Part shown: positions 63,998 to 64,000 of the stretch, piece after piece
How the letters are laid out: every line of letters starts with the position of its first letter
Numbering within the stretch: position 1 is the first letter of the stretch
From: Polycladidibacter hongkongensis
Lineage (GTDB): Bacteria; Pseudomonadota; Alphaproteobacteria; Rhizobiales; Stappiaceae
Direction: 5' to 3'
Length of the DNA stretch: 64,000 nt
NCBI RefSeq assembly: GCF_001561995.1
Contig: NZ_LLWC01000010.1
Coordinates: 62,001-126,000 of the forward strand
Notes under the pieces: model-generated
Seen by the model: the letters and a program-made list of their open reading frames with translations, nothing else
What the model was told of the DNA's origin: nothing
Databases searched by the model: none
Position numbers and translations under genes: made by a program

Positions 63998-64000
63998 AGG

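Overview
The window is chromosomal DNA of an alphaproteobacterium, most likely a marine member of the Hyphomicrobiales/Stappiaceae type (Pseudovibrio-like); the placement is an inference from gene content and synteny. Pointers are an NDUFA12-type complex I subunit, a suf cluster headed by a NifS-like cysteine desulfurase and preceded by an Irr-type iron box, a B12-dependent class II ribonucleotide reductase, a TAXI-type TRAP transporter, HdaA, and the block purN-purM / AI-2E permease / hdaA / ppk / ppx / rnd / aspS. Nearly all of the window is intact housekeeping or transport coding sequence. I see no insertion sequence, prophage, CRISPR array or classical defence island.

Layout. 0-4 kb: TAXI TRAP permease and binding protein (minus). 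4.5-8 kb: tRNA-Lys and a 1082-residue autotransporter. 8.9-13.6 kb: Crp-family regulator, a diheme peroxidase/chemoreceptor gene pair, and TenA. 13.7-20.7 kb: iscS-like/sufB/C/D/S/T/A operon (minus), with a divergent alpha/beta hydrolase. 21.7-23.1 kb: NDUFA12 homologue and a receiver-domain protein. 23.9-30.7 kb: nrdJ, then an AcnB-type aconitase, then a second tRNA-Lys identical to the first but inverted. 31-38 kb: EamA exporter, polysaccharide lyase, RecX, ferredoxin-NADP reductase, CSS/EAL phosphodiesterase, PfkB kinase. 38-47 kb: secreted protein of unknown function, MsbA-like exporter, aspS, RNase D. 46-54 kb: polyphosphate genes, hdaA, AI-2E permease and divergent purMN. 54-64 kb: Gdx/SugE exporter, molybdopterin oxidoreductase, ndk, DinB, DUF1801, a pentapeptide-like membrane protein, an ABC-F ATPase, a YbaK deacylase and a TorD-type chaperone.

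How the parts fit. The suf operon is a complete Fe-S assembly line (two sulfur donors, SufBCD scaffold, SufT and SufA carriers) with a plausible iron-responsive operator. It can supply the Fe-S enzymes nearby (AcnB, molybdopterin oxidoreductase). nrdJ has a candidate NrdR box. ppk and ppx overlap and set polyphosphate levels. hdaA shares their strand, next to replication and purine genes.

Most notable points: an AcnB that resembles the long Bacteroidota form and sits beside a tRNA-Lys, with a repeat-rich leader; two identical inverted tRNA-Lys genes about 26 kb apart; an Irr-like box before suf; a diheme peroxidase coupled to a chemoreceptor; a divergent low-GC membrane protein of the pentapeptide type; and a startless ORF remnant upstream of fpr. 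I did not find a clearly undescribed multi-gene system.
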